Source of the DNA: Virgibacillus proomii
GTDB lineage: Bacteria; Bacillota; Bacilli; Bacillales; Amphibacillaceae
Length of the DNA stretch: 64,000 bases
Direction: 5' to 3'
NCBI RefSeq assembly: GCF_018916875.1
Contig: NZ_JAHLNO010000019.1
Coordinates: 496,001 to 560,000, forward strand
This document shows, one piece after another, positions 1 through 8,880 of the stretch. Position numbers and translations under genes: made by a program. Each line of letters begins with the position of its first letter. Position 1 is the first letter of the stretch. A model generated the notes under the pieces. The model searched no databases. It had not been told where the DNA came from and saw only the letters and a program-made list of their open reading frames with translations.

Positions 1-270
1 GGGAATAACTTATTAGGCACTGGATTATTGATACTGTGGCCAATTATACTTGTCACTCGGCATGCATTAGAACCGAAGGTATACAGCTCTAGTATCGGGT
101 TGAATCCGCTGCTGCTGCTGATATTTTTGTTTGCGGGTTTAAAGTTATTCGGAGTTGTCGGAATCTTTATCGGTATTCTATCCCTTGTTGTCCTGACAAC
201 ACTTCAGAAAGTGGGTGTCTTCCATGATTTATGGAGCTATATTATGACAGGAAAAATTGCCTCAAACTGA
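1..270 (+). CDS. YtvI-like / AI-2E family membrane protein, C-terminal part
   Basis: The reading frame is open from the first base, so only the last 89 or so residues are present and the start lies outside the window. Two hydrophobic segments flank a short charged stretch. The EPKVYSSSIGLNPL segment followed by a Gly-rich membrane helix (FGVVGIFIGIL) is typical of the AI-2E transporter superfamily, and the ending resembles the sporulation-associated YtvI branch found in Bacillaceae. The family spans the membrane several times; some members export small molecules, while YtvI itself has no proven substrate. An inverted repeat follows the stop by about 60 bases and could end transcription. The family call is fairly safe; YtvI rather than another paralogue is less certain. 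Confidence 0.7.
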   Translation, partial: GNNLLGTGLLILWPIILVTRHALEPKVYSSSIGLNPLLLLIFLFAGLKLFGVVGIFIGILSLVVLTTLQKVGVFHDLWSYIMTGKIASN

Positions 271-330
271 AAGATATAGTAGTATATATAAATTTAGATT
301 ATTTGACTTTGATGCGGTATTAGTACCATG

Positions 331-376
331 GGAATGATACAGGCATTCGAATCTCTTACACCTGTATCATTCCGTT
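331..376 (+). terminator. Inverted repeat, probable terminator
   Basis: A perfect 13-base stem (GGAATGATACAGG at 331-343, CCTGTATCATTCC at 361-373) is followed by a short GTTTC. The T-run is weak, but the position downstream of the membrane protein suits termination. Confidence 0.6.
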
Positions 377-380
377 TCAG

Positions 381-911
381 TTGTCAGGTAAGAAGTATAA
401 TGCAGGTCAAGTGAGAGGTGCTTTGCAGCTTACGTTAGCTCGTTCAATTGATCCGATTACACCTTATGACATGACTATTACCCGTGTCGCTCTAACAAAT
501 GCAGACGATGCACAAAAAAGTGCAAAGGAAGATGAGGTAGAGGCAAGACATGGACAAATTGGTAGAAAAGCGTATGTTCCATATGGATTATATGTGGCAC
601 AAGGTTATTATATTCATGCATTTGGTAAACAAACAGGTGTGACAGAAAAGATTTAGAATTATTTTAGGAAGCTCTTGTTAACATGTGGGATTTAGATCGT
701 TCGGCGTCAAGAGGGCAGATGGCTACTCGAGGTTTATATGTGTTTGAACATGAAAGTGAGTTTGGTAATGCTCCTTCTCATATGCTATTTAAAGCTATTC
801 AGATTGAAAGAAAAGAAGATGTTGAAGTCCCGAGAAGTGCAGCTGATTACAACGTAAATATAGAGGATGTAAAAATAGAAGGAATAAAGTTACATCAGGT
901 TGTTGGGTTGT
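381..911 (+). pseudogene. Type I-C CRISPR protein Cas7 (Csd2), broken relic
   Basis: Two fragments in different frames together read as the middle and C-terminal half of Csd2/Cas7c, the backbone subunit of the type I-C Cascade complex. Fragment 1 (381-656) has SGKKYNAGQVRGALQLT, RSIDPITPYDMTITRVA and VPYGLYVAQGYY. Fragment 2 (683-911) has NMWDLDRSASRG and FGNAPSHMLF, then VPRSAADYNV. The join needs a frameshift near 650-658, and in the second frame 665-667 is TAG where the family has Trp before EAL. The N-terminal third is absent: the homology starts abruptly after an inverted repeat. No other cas gene and no repeat-spacer array lies nearby. It is a dead remnant; the identification rests on remembered family motifs. 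Confidence 0.85.
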
Positions 912-1077
912 AAAGATGGAAAATCATTAACTGAAAAGGATAAAATTTACTTTTTTGGGGATGGCTATGTTTAGAAAGTGTGTTAACCACCTAATCTATC
1001 ATTTTATAACCTTTGTTAAAATTTAATTATATACTGTGCTTAATTGGAATAATGTTGCTTTCTAAAGAAGCTTAAAA

Positions 1078-1124
1078 TTGCGCGAGTCTGAAGCGGATAT
1101 GAAAATCCTGGAGAGTTCGCGCAA
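1078..1124. repeat. Hairpin with shared loop motif, copy 1
   Basis: Stem TTGCGCGA (1078-1085) pairs with TTCGCGCAA (1116-1124) and is followed by TATTTTT, so it could terminate transcription. Its loop holds ATATGA and ATCCTGGAGAG, which recur in the loop of the hairpin at 4026-4083, where the stem is different (TTTCGCTT/AAGCGAA). Between 914 and 1225 I see nothing else, only decayed AT-rich sequence between the cas7 relic and the Rhs relic. Confidence 0.4.
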
Positions 1125-1225
1125 TATTTTTAGCTGTAATTACCTGAAAATATGAATAATTATGCCAATATGGTATTTATAAATATATTTGACCGTTAAA
1201 TTTGTAGTAATATCCATAAATTAGG

Positions 1226-1690
1226 GTGAGAAAGGTATGTTTTCACAGTCGCATCCTACATAGGGTGCGTAACGAGGTTTTTTCCTATAACGGAAAGAAA
1301 GAGACATTTGCGTATGACCAGATGAAGAAATTAATCGGAAGCTGTTACATCTACTTACAATATACAGAATCGCTAACAGCCTACGGAAAAGAAACCCTCA
1401 AATATGATCAAAATGGGAACCGAATAGAAGATGGACGTATACGTATCAGTGGAATGTAGCCGATCAGCTTGTAGATGTCACGAAAAGAGGAGAAAGTAAC
1501 CCTTTTTCAGAATACAAATATGATGACGACGGCAGAAGAATCTAAAAGAAAGTGAAAGGCACGATATCTATGACGGGGATAGCCTGAATGTCTTGTATGA
1601 AACAAATGCCAAAGATCAAGTTCTATGTTCTTATGTTTACAGTGCGGATGTTAATTACTTGGGCATTGTTTGCTTTACACAAGAGGTAAG
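1226..1690 (+). pseudogene. Rhs/YD-repeat (WapA-like) protein fragment
   Basis: The reading frame at 1226-1459 ends in LKYDQNGNRIEDGRI, and after a frameshift near 1440-1460 continues as VWNAADQLVDVTKRG, then EYKYDDDGRRI before a stop near 1543. In a further frame IYDGDSLNVLYETN and SYVYSADVNYL follow. The repeated (Y/F)xYDxxGxR(I/L) motif is the YD repeat of Rhs and wall-associated WapA proteins, large surface toxins whose variable tips kill neighbouring cells. At least three frame breaks and the small size mark it as a relic. The Rhs core part appears 3 kb away at 4875-5225. Family assignment is good; which toxin it carried cannot be told. Confidence 0.75.
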
Positions 1691-1825
1691 CAGGCAACTT
1701 TTAAGGAGGTGTTGTTCATGAGAAAGGATGTAAAATTATATGAGCGGATAGATGAGGGGATAGCGTTTAACTAGCCGATCAACTGCGTGGTTCCCCTTGA
1801 ATTTTAAACAGAGGTGGTATAGACT

Positions 1826-2034
1826 TGCATCATTTAACATTAAAACCTATTGACAAAAGTAATTGGGAAGAAGCTGTGCAGTGAAGAGTTGCGATAGAAC
1901 AAGCAAACATTTCATACGTGATGATTGGTTATCATCCTGAAAATCTTGTAGCGAAATTTGTTTATCAAAAGGCTGGATTTAAAGAGACTGAATTCGCTTC
2001 TTGAGGCGAACAACTGGCATCTTTGAGACTATAA
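1826..2034 (+). pseudogene. GNAT acetyltransferase fragment
   Basis: A TTG-started frame reads LHHLTLKPIDKSNWEEAVQ and hits a stop at 1881-1883. The same frame resumes as ANISYVMIGYHPENLVAKF and YQKAGFKETEF, then stops again near 2001. The N-terminal beta strand plus the late IGYHPEN...Y.KAGF block match spermidine/BltD-like GNAT N-acetyltransferases, with the whole acetyl-CoA-binding centre deleted. It cannot be functional. Confidence 0.65.
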
Positions 2035-2054
2035 TGAAGAAAGCAAGCGAAACC

Positions 2055-2089
2055 GTTCCCCGCCATACGATTAGCGAATGGCGGGGAAT
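2055..2089 (-). terminator. Terminator of the methyltransferase gene
   Basis: GC-rich stem GTTCCCCGCCAT (2055-2066) and AATGGCGGGGAAT (2077-2089) lies 28 bases past the stop of the leftward methyltransferase gene. No long T-run is seen on the minus strand, so it may be only partly efficient. Confidence 0.55.
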
Positions 2090-2116
2090 GGATGACTTTT
2101 AAGAAAAACGATTACA

Positions 2117-2746
2117 TCACGCTTTCAGGGTTCGTTTTTGAATCACGATTTTCCGATACATCCCATTCAACATAATAGATGTATCTTCTTTTACAAGTAG
2201 CGTTTCTTTGTTTGTATCTTGTAATTTTTCAAAGTTAATACCAATATCAGTACCTAATAACTGAATGAACGGTCTGATGATTTTTTTAAATGTAGAAAGC
2301 TCTTTGCCTTTAGGTGTAAATTTATCGAAAATAATAATTTTACCCTCTGGTTTGACCACTCGAACCATTTCTTTCAAACATTTATCGGCATCAGGGACAA
2401 CTGATAAAATAAGACTTCCTACAACTACATCAAATTGATTGTCTTGAAATTGCATATGCTGAGCATCCATCTTTAAAAAATGGATGGAAGAATCTTTGAA
2501 TTTATCTTTCGCCTTGTTAAGCATTTCGGTTGAATAATCAATTGCGGTAATTGTTAATTCTTGATGTTGGACTAGCTCTAAATCTGCGCCAGTTCCGACC
2601 CCGATAAATAGTATTTGTTGATGATGGGAAAATGGTTCTTCGTGAAATATTCTCTTACGGGCTGCAAGAAATTTTCCTGTATTAAAGAACTTATCGTAAA
2701 TAGGTGACCAAAGTTTATAAATAATTTCATTCCAACGATTGTTCAT
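2117..2746 (-). CDS. Class I SAM-dependent methyltransferase
   Basis: This 209-residue soluble protein belongs to the UbiE/phospholipid-type methyltransferases. Motif I is ILFIGVGTGADLEL near residues 45-58 (SAM-binding Gly-rich loop). TAIDYSTEMLNKAK is the acidic end of strand 2, FLKMDAQHMQF is motif II, and FDVVVGSLILSVV is motif III. The length (about 200-210) is normal for the family. The start ATG at 2746 is preceded by AGAGGTG. The substrate cannot be read from sequence; related proteins methylate phospholipid headgroups, quinone precursors or xenobiotic thiols. It stands alone between relics and is one of the few intact genes in the first 5 kb. Confidence 0.85.
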   Translation of the reverse strand: MNNRWNEIIYKLWSPIYDKFFNTGKFLAARKRIFHEEPFSHHQQILFIGVGTGADLELVQHQELTITAIDYSTEMLNKAKDKFKDSSIHFLKMDAQHMQFQDNQFDVVVGSLILSVVPDADKCLKEMVRVVKPEGKIIIFDKFTPKGKELSTFKKIIRPFIQLLGTDIGINFEKLQDTNKETLLVKEDTSIMLNGMYRKIVIQKRTLKA

Positions 2747-2889
2747 GCTTCACCTCTTGTTGTATGAACGAATTTGAAATCTTTCAATTATAATCGGATT
2801 CATATAATAATTTTAGCATAGGGATATCTTATATACGAGGACGGTGTGCCTTCCATAGAAGCTTTTATGCATTGCATTAAATTAACCAT

Positions 2890-3046
2890 TATCGCAGGTT
2901 AATTGGCTTTAAGACCCCCACTTCAAGATTTCGAGGAGAAGCCAAGAATTATAAGTGGGGGATTAACAGCCAGTAAAAGCCCGATTCATTCAACTAACAA
3001 TCAGTGGGAGATGAAGAAAACCCCACTGATTGATGTTTCAATTTAT
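2890..3046 (+). repeat. Structured repeat family A, divergent copy
   Basis: It contains CCCCCACTT...AAGTGGGGG (first hairpin), the conserved CCCGATTCATTCAA linker, a second hairpin AATCAGTGGG/CCCCACTGATT, and the ending GATGTTTCAATTTAT. It matches the better preserved copies at 8222, 22111 and 29740 in layout, but the stem bases differ while pairing is kept. The wider stretch 2750-3535 otherwise holds no gene I can support. Confidence 0.65.
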
Positions 3047-3331
3047 GATGGCAGCTATTGTTATTAAAAAACCTTGTGAAAAAATGTAATGTAACATGCT
3101 TGTCAATATGAAGAAAGTTGAGAGGGAATAGAGCGATGCGGACTGTTTTAAACAGTAGAATGATACGTATTTCGGTTTGTAAATCCAACGAAAATATACA
3201 TCCTAGTAATACATAAACAATTGAACTAATTTTTATATGGGCTATTCCCTTTACATAAAATATCTCTGAAACAGTGGTAAAGTGCAATTTTTAACGAAAG
3301 TGAACTGGCTCTAACTAAAAACTTATAAATT

Positions 3332-3372
3332 GAAACAGTACTTGACTTTCTCTGCTCACTGTTTCATTTTTT
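3332..3372 (+). terminator. Rho-independent terminator
   Basis: GAAACAGT pairs with ACTGTTTC across an 18-base loop and is followed by ATTTTTT. No intact gene lies just upstream, so it is probably left over from a lost gene. Confidence 0.6.
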
Positions 3373-3534
3373 AGTTTTGGTAAATAGGGAATAGTTTTTT
3401 TATCTATCCCCAATGTTGATTGATCAATGGTTGCTATTTTCGTAAAAAGAGAGTTCCTAAATTTATTAATCTAGAAGATCTTGCTTTCTTTTTATCTGTT
3501 ATGATTTTATAGAAAACAATAGGAGTAGTTAATA

Positions 3535-4016
3535 TGCTTAAAATGGATAAGTTAAGTAGTGAAGAAGTACTAACATAGACAGGCTGGATAATTTTTCTCT
3601 GGTTCATTTTCAACAAATATTTTATGGTGATATCGAAAATAAAGATGACTTCCGTAACTTTTTAGTGATGATAGAGTGTAAGCAAATTTGTATGGGAATA
3701 ATTTTAAGTAAAAGTGAAAAAGAAGATTTGGAGGAATTAGGAAATGTTAGAATATCAACTGTTAAAAAGATAAATAAAAAAGAATACTATGTAGAATCAT
3801 ACTTTGAAAAAAATAGCTTGCTTCATAATGAGAGCTTAATCGAAGTTTTTATTTCTTTCCGCAGAAATAAACAATTATTTGTTTCTGGTAATTGAGCCAA
3901 TACTAGATGAATGTTTCTTTAACTCGAAAACACAACAATCTATAGTGAATACTAAACTCGCTAAATCATATATAACCTTTGATTATGACGGAACAGGTTT
4001 AATTATTATTGAATAA
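3535..4016 (+). pseudogene. Broken gene of unknown family, possible toxin-immunity relic
   Basis: A start region (MLKMDKLSSEEVLT) breaks at a frameshift near 3570, then a long frame reads LDNFSLVHFQQIFYGDIENK and CKQICMGIILSKSEKEDL, and stops at 3893-3895. A further frame ends KSYITFDYDGTGLIIIE before 4016. Together they would make about 155 residues. I recognise no family. The small acidic character and the position between Rhs fragments fit an old immunity or orphan cassette gene, which is inference only. Confidence 0.4.
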
Positions 4017-4025
4017 GAATATTGA

Positions 4026-4083
4026 TTTCGCTTCCTGATGCTACGAATATGATAATGGAGTAATCCTGGAGAGTCCAAGCGAA
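4026..4083. repeat. Hairpin with shared loop motif, copy 2
   Basis: Stem TTTCGCTT (4026-4033) pairs with AAGCGAA (4077-4083). The loop holds ATATGATAATGG and AATCCTGGAGAGT, shared with the hairpin at 1078-1124. Another TTCGCTT...AAGCGAA pair occurs around 1993-2050 without the loop motif. Confidence 0.4.
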
Positions 4084-4116
4084 CCGGAATAGGATTAGAG
4101 AACCCATCCCGCTATG

Positions 4117-4233
4117 CAGTATCACTGTGATGAGGAAAAGATATACATTTTATACTCTAAGTCAAGAGGAGCCACTGCCGAATACTTCCCAAAAGGAAAA
4201 GGTAAATCAACGCTGAAAATAAGATTAAAATAA
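4117..4233 (+). pseudogene. Possible Rhs toxin tail fragment
   Basis: A short frame reads MQYHCDEEKIYILYSK then ATAEYFPKGKGKSTLKI and stops 17 bases before the next gene's start. A basic, Lys/Gly-rich end directly in front of a small acidic gene is the usual arrangement of a toxin tip followed by its immunity gene. The family is not recognised and the upstream part is lost, so this is a weak call. Confidence 0.3.
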
Positions 4234-4250
4234 ATGAGAGGACATGGATA

Positions 4251-4775
4251 ATGGAAAGAGATATTAATGAAAAAGCTGAAGAGTTGTTTTATATACAAAA
4301 AAGCTTCCCAATGAAGGTTTTTAGAAAGAGAGGTCAAATTTTATTTAATGACTTCTATCTTATGCTGGATGAAGAGGTTTGGCCGCAGTTACAGTATTTG
4401 GCAAAGATGAACGGAGATACTAATATACGAATAGCCGATATATCCCAATTTAAAAAAAGGTTATGGAAAACTAAAAGAAAGTGTAAAATATTTTCTATTC
4501 CCATCTCAATGAATGCAAATGATTATATAAATATACTTGATGAAAAAGGAATTATCGTAGAATCCGAAAAAGTAATCTGGTTTTCTTCATCTGCAAATTG
4601 GGGGATATGGGCTGAAAGGTCTTGGGATATTAGCGCTTTATTTAGCAGGCTAATTACTAATGATTTTTATGATTGGGTTTCTTTGAATGAAGACATTATA
4701 GAGCTTATACAAGATAAAAAAGTAAAAGGTAAAAAAGACGAAAATATAAAGATACTAAGATCAAACTATATGTGA
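4251..4775 (+). CDS. Hypothetical protein, possible immunity protein
   Basis: This 174-residue soluble protein has no signal peptide or membrane segment. GAGAGGA lies about 10 bases before the ATG, so translation is plausible. Visible features are a Trp-rich block (VIWFSSSANWGIWAERSW) near residues 110-127 and a Lys-rich tail. I do not recognise the family. It sits just after a short toxin-tail-like fragment and 100 bases before an Rhs core relic, which fits an orphan immunity gene kept after its toxin decayed. That role is inferred only from position. Confidence 0.5.
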   Translation: MERDINEKAEELFYIQKSFPMKVFRKRGQILFNDFYLMLDEEVWPQLQYLAKMNGDTNIRIADISQFKKRLWKTKRKCKIFSIPISMNANDYINILDEKGIIVESEKVIWFSSSANWGIWAERSWDISALFSRLITNDFYDWVSLNEDIIELIQDKKVKGKKDENIKILRSNYM

Positions 4776-4874
4776 GTAATAGTGTTTATCTAAAGATAAA
4801 TCAGGTAAGTTATAGCTCAAATAAATACCCTTTCTCTTAGCTAAGCGTCAAATAATCCCCATATGTTTTCCGAT

Positions 4875-5225
4875 GGAGAATTCGTATTTAATTAGTTTGG
4901 TGAACAAGCACAACGGGAATGAAGTATCGGATACCTATTGTTATCATTACAACTTGCGTGGCGATGTGATACTAGGAAATATCGTTGCTAACTAAGAATA
5001 TAACAGCTTGGGTATCCGTTAGAATTGGATGGTGATGGAAAATTTATTCCGTTATTAGGCTATCAATAGGATGAGGAAAACCGGTCTTTATTATTTAATG
5101 GCAAGATACTATCACCAACATGGTGTTTTCTTATTATTAGATCTGGATCCCGTTGATGATGACGATATATTAACGTAACAGGGCATACGTAACCGGTAAA
5201 TTTTGTAGAATCGGATGGCAGATAT
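4875..5225 (+). pseudogene. Rhs core domain relic
   Basis: Broken frames spell the Rhs-associated core. VNKHNGNEVSDTY is followed by YHYNLRGDVI, then RTGLYYLMARYYH, then GVFLLLDLDPVDDDD, and finally SDGRYGPLAYG. The GLYYxxARYYxPxxGxFLxxDP block is the family hallmark at the junction between the shell and the variable toxin tip. Stops (e.g. 4993-4995) and frame changes destroy it. It probably belongs to the same lost gene as the fragment at 1226-1690, with intervening DNA inserted or rearranged. From here to 5520 nothing else is recognisable. Confidence 0.8.
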
Positions 5226-5522
5226 GGTCCGCTTGCGTATGGAATTTAAAGGACATATAAATTCTATAAAGGGTATATTAAATTTCTAAAAATGATATTA
5301 AACAAAAAAATCAAAAAATGTCCAGAATCTTATGTAAATTACAGAATGAACAGAATCGGGCGTTTGACTTACAGTTGATCGTACGCCTATCCTCCTAGGT
5401 TTCACCTCGCAGCATGGAAGGGCAGGTCTTACTGCCAGTTATATGCGGGATAAAAAGATTGAACTTTACGTTAACGTAAATGGTAAACTATAATTGCCAG
5501 AAAATTTAATCAGGAGGATGCC

Positions 5523-5927
5523 ATGAGAAAAACAGAGATTACATTTGCGATTCAAGAAATAGCAGAACGTTTTGGAGTCACTACAAGAACGATTCGTTAT
5601 TATGAGGAAATTGGCATCTTACAGCCTAGGAGAACAAATGGCGGGCAACGGGTTTTTACTAAAAAAGAAATAGCACAACTGCAGCTTATCTTTCGCGGTA
5701 AAAAATTTGGCTTTTCATTAGAAGAAATTAGGGAAATGATTCGTCTGTTTGATGAAGACCCAACTGGCAAGCAACAGTTGAAAAGAACGATCGAATATGG
5801 ATATAGAAAGGTTGAAGAAGTAGCAGAAAGAATAAACGAATTAGAAGAAGTTCGTGCGGAAATGGAAAAATATATCATTACTTTTCAAAAAAAGCTAGCA
5901 GAACTAGAGGGAAATGGTATTAAATAG
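5523..5927 (+). CDS. MerR-family transcription regulator
   Basis: This is a 134-residue DNA-binding regulator. The N-terminal winged helix reads IQEIAERFGVTTRTIRYYEEIGIL (residues 9-32), with GGQRVFTKKEIAQL completing the MerR domain near residues 41-54. A long coiled coil (about 80-130) makes the dimer. There is no Cys pattern of a metal sensor at the C-terminus, so an acyl-CoA or metabolite-responsive type is more likely. The start is fixed by AGGAGG 6-7 bases before the ATG at 5523. It heads a dead acyl-CoA ligase and acyl-CoA dehydrogenase pair, the layout of branched-chain/fatty acid degradation operons that a MerR repressor controls, so it probably regulated those genes. Confidence 0.88.
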   Translation: MRKTEITFAIQEIAERFGVTTRTIRYYEEIGILQPRRTNGGQRVFTKKEIAQLQLIFRGKKFGFSLEEIREMIRLFDEDPTGKQQLKRTIEYGYRKVEEVAERINELEEVRAEMEKYIITFQKKLAELEGNGIK

Positions 5928-5932
5928 TTCAA

Positions 5933-6432
5933 ATTTACTTGCTCATCAGGCAAGGAAGCTTCAAATCTGAAGCTATTATCACTGCACAAAAAAGATTAAC
6001 CTATTTGGAATGGGATACAGAAGTTCACCGATTAACAAGTAGTTTATCGGCATTAGGAATTAGTTGGAGGATGAAGTTGTTTTAACACATGTCAAATATC
6101 AAAGAGTTTCTCATCACGTTATTTGCTGATCAATGTTTAGGAGGAATCATTGTTGCGATTAATGCAAAGATGGTTTAACAATAAGCTTCCTATAATTGTA
6201 AAGCATTGTGATGCAAAAGCTTTTAGCACACATGAGCTTGTTTTTCCTCAGGTAAGGAAGCTGTAAAATAGGGGTTTATTAATTTGTATTAAAATTGGTA
6301 AACCTGTAGAAGGTCGGTATTCCTTTGAAGAACTACTTAGCAAGTTATAAAATTTCTAAACTGTACAAAGTAATGGAAGCGCTTCCTATAAATGCAGCTG
6401 GAAAACTATTAAAAAATCAACTACGCAAATAA
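5933..6432 (+). pseudogene. AMP-binding acyl-CoA synthetase, internally deleted
   Basis: The start reads LAHQARKLPNSEAIITAQKR-like sequence, then LTYLEWDTEVHRL, typical of the N-terminus of acyl-CoA synthetases. The last frame, 6370-6432, reads KVMEALPINAAGKLLKNQLR, the C-terminal LPxNxAGKxLKxxLR motif whose Lys acts in adenylation. About 350 residues between them, including the AMP-binding core, are missing, and several stops interrupt the remainder. It lies between the MerR gene and the acyl-CoA dehydrogenase, so the operon once activated and oxidised an acyl acid. Confidence 0.72.
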
Positions 6433-6455
6433 TCAGAGAGAGGAAAGGTTAATAC

Positions 6456-8116
6456 GTGAATAATTTTTATTTAGAAGATCAACAACTGCAACGATTAGTC
6501 AAACGTTATTTGCCACCAGATTTTTTTACGTGGGCGAATAAGCAATTGGATGATTTTGGAGCACATTGTGCCGGTGCAATTAGTGAACGAGCAGTTCATA
6601 CGGATAGAGACGGAGAACCTCGACTTATTAAGTATGATAAATTTGGAAATGAGATATCTAAAGTATGGGTAAATGAGGGGTATCAAAAAACAGTTCAGGA
6701 AACATATGATACAGGAATTGTCGGCTATATTCATAAGGATATACCGGAATTAGGACATAAAGGAAATTATGTATATGCTTTTACGCAAGGTTATCTGCTA
6801 TCACAGGCTGAAGCTGGTTTTTATTGTCCAGTAACCTTAACGAAGGCAACTGCTTATTTACTTGATCGATATGCAACGGAAGCAATTAAACAGCGATTCC
6901 TTCCACATGTACTCGCAACGGGAGAAGACGAATTATATGAAGGAGCGACATTTTTAACGGAACGGCAAGGGGGATCTGATGTTGGTGCGAATGAGGTAAA
7001 AGCAGAACTCGCGGGCAGCTATTATCAATTAACGGGAGAAAAGTATTTTGCTAGTAATGCTGGTACTTGTGGCGTAGCTATGGTGTTGGCAAGGACAGCA
7101 GGAGGAGCTCCTGGAACAAAGGGGCTCAGCTTATTTGCTGTCCCCTGGGAGGAAAACAGAGTAAACGGTAAGCTGCGTATACGTCGTTTAAAAGATAAAT
7201 TAGGGGTACGTGCTGTGCCATCAGTAGAGGTTGAATTTTTCAGGCAAAAGGTTATTTAGTTGGTGAATTGCATCAAGGATTTTCCTATATGATAGAAGCG
7301 TTAAATCTATCGCGTGTTGCAAACGCTGTTGCCTCTATGGGAATTATGCGTCGTGCCTATACGGAGGCAAAAGCATATGCAAATAATAGAAAGGCTTTTG
7401 GCAAGCAGCTTACTGATTTCCCAATGGTTCGTGAAACACTCAGTACGATGGGAGCAATACAAGAGATTGGCTTAAGCACCATGTTTATGGTTATTAAATT
7501 AATGGATAAGGTAATGGGAGGTAAACAACGAGCTTCGTTCAAAGAACAAATTTTATTTCGTCTTTATGTCGCCATCATGAAGAAGGAAACAGCCGAACAA
7601 GCGATCCATTTTGCACATGATGCAATTGAAATGCATGGCGGAAATGGATATATTGAAGATTTTGTTACCCCGCGTCTGCTGAGGGATGCTCAAGTTTTAA
7701 CCGTTTGGGAGGGGACAGCAAACATACTTGGACTAGAAGTCATTCGGCTGATCAGTAAGTATCAAGCAGAAGAATTATTTATAAATGACATGACAAAACG
7801 CCTGCAAACAGCAAAAAAAGAGTCACCATTAGATGAAAAAATAATTCATTTCGTCAAGCAAGGAATAGATCAATTAAAAACGGAAATTAATCAATGGAAA
7901 GTGTTAAACCCAGATTTACAAACATATTATAGTAAACGTCTCAGTGATAAAATGACGCGGATTTTGACAAGTGTCATAGCAGTTGAGGAAACGGTTACAC
8001 ATGAAGAAAGACAGGTTGCTGTCGCTGAAGTATTTTTCCATCATAGCTGGAATGATAAGGGGATAAATGATCAGCCAGCTCCATTAAAGCACTTTTCCAA
8101 GATCGTAGAATATTAG
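6456..8116 (+). pseudogene. AidB-like acyl-CoA dehydrogenase, split by one frameshift
   Basis: Two adjacent frames, 6456-7259 and 7268-8116, make one FAD-dependent acyl-CoA dehydrogenase of about 550 residues, the usual length of the AidB/large ACAD group. The first part has the flavin-binding TFLTERQGGSDVGANEV and the second has AIEMHGGNGYIEDFVTP and LLRDAQVLTVWEGTANIL. At 7236-7246 the first frame runs off after VEVEF, while the downstream frame can be read back through AKGYLVGELHQGF. One indel in or near the T-run at 7236-7240 explains the break. No other lesion is visible, so the inactivation is recent, or it could be a sequencing error. The start follows GAGAGAGGAAAGG. Confidence 0.85.
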
Positions 8117-8221
8117 AATAAAATTTACCAGTATTTTCGGATGATTTTATCAAGCTGCTATAATTAAATAAAACATAACCGTCTATGGGGGATATAAAGC
8201 CCCATAGATGGCAGCTTCACG

Positions 8222-8390
8222 TTATCCCGCATGTAAGGTACCGTAAAATTACAACTTACGAGAATTCGGGGAAGTTAAAATTGAAGAAAACGGCACCTAA
8301 ATGCCCGATTCGTTCAAGGGCCTTTAGGTCATACCCTTGTGGTACTAACATTTCTTGGTAAAAGCTCCAAGAAATGAAGTTTCACTTTAT
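8222..8390 (+). mobile_element. Structured repeat family A (gene-less IS200/IS605-like element), copy 1
   Basis: The copy starts TTATCCCGCATGTAAGG and ends GAAGTTTCACTTTAT. It keeps the ACGGCACCTAAATGCCCG block, the CGTTCAAGGGCCTTTAGG block and TACCCTTGTGGTA hairpin. Its last hairpin uses different bases (TTTCTTGG/CCAAGAAA) from other copies (CAGTAGGAG/CTCCTACTG), so pairing is conserved while sequence is not. No ORF fits inside. Confidence 0.7.
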
Positions 8391-8398
8391 AAAATTTT

Positions 8399-8533
8399 TT
8401 ATTCTTCTTCTACTTTTTCAGCTAGCTTACTTGCAATCCAACGTTTTGCTGTTTCTTCGTCCACTTCATATACTTTTCCGGCACGCAGTAGGTCACCATG
8501 ATAGGCAGTTTGGACATTCATTTTTACTTTCAT
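8399..8533 (-). CDS. Small phage-type protein
   Basis: This 44-residue frame starts MKVKMNVQTAYHGDLLRAG and continues with VYEVDEETAKRWIASKLAEK. AAAAGGAG lies 8 bases before the ATG on the minus strand. Short proteins of this pattern (a K/V-rich strand, xxGxxYEVDxxTAxxWI, acidic end) occur in the head-gene modules of Firmicute prophages; their role is not established. No other head gene remains here, so it may be a prophage leftover. It abuts the repeat element ending at 8390. Existence as a gene is moderately supported by its ribosome site and sensible composition. Confidence 0.55.
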   Translation of the reverse strand: MKVKMNVQTAYHGDLLRAGKVYEVDEETAKRWIASKLAEKVEEE

Positions 8534-8787
8534 TTCAATTACTCCTTTTAACAAGAATCCGATTATCGACTATAAGGTGCTGGAAAAAACTTCATATCTT
8601 GTGCTTATACTAAGAAGCTGTTGTATCAAACAGCCTGAGGAATTCAAATCAACAGATAGAATATCACTTGAATCAGTATCACAAGATAGCTCCATTTTTT
8701 CCATGATATTGACCGTAAAACATCTTAACATAGAAAAATGGATGGAAAATACTGTTTACATTCATTGGCATCCTGAACGCTTTTATC

Positions 8788-8832
8788 TGTAGGGAGTGAA
8801 AGAAAGTCCCCTACAGAATAACTTTATTATAA
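8788..8832 (+). repeat. Isolated right-end hairpin of repeat family A
   Basis: CTGTAGGGA pairs with TCCCCTACAG around a GAAAGAAAG loop and is followed by AATAACTTTATTAT, matching the family A right end in shape. No matching left end is visible in 8541-8787, which otherwise holds no gene I can support. Confidence 0.5.
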
Positions 8833-8880
8833 CATGAAACAGATGATCAAAAGCAGCCAATGTATTAAAATAGTTACCAC

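Noticed and set aside
2994..3287. 97-residue frame on the minus strand
   Set aside because: No ribosome site, hydrophobic low-complexity composition, and it overlaps the right end of a repeat element.
8577..8792. 71-residue frame upstream of the isolated hairpin
   Set aside because: No ribosome site and no family resemblance; its end lies inside the hairpin of a repeat element.
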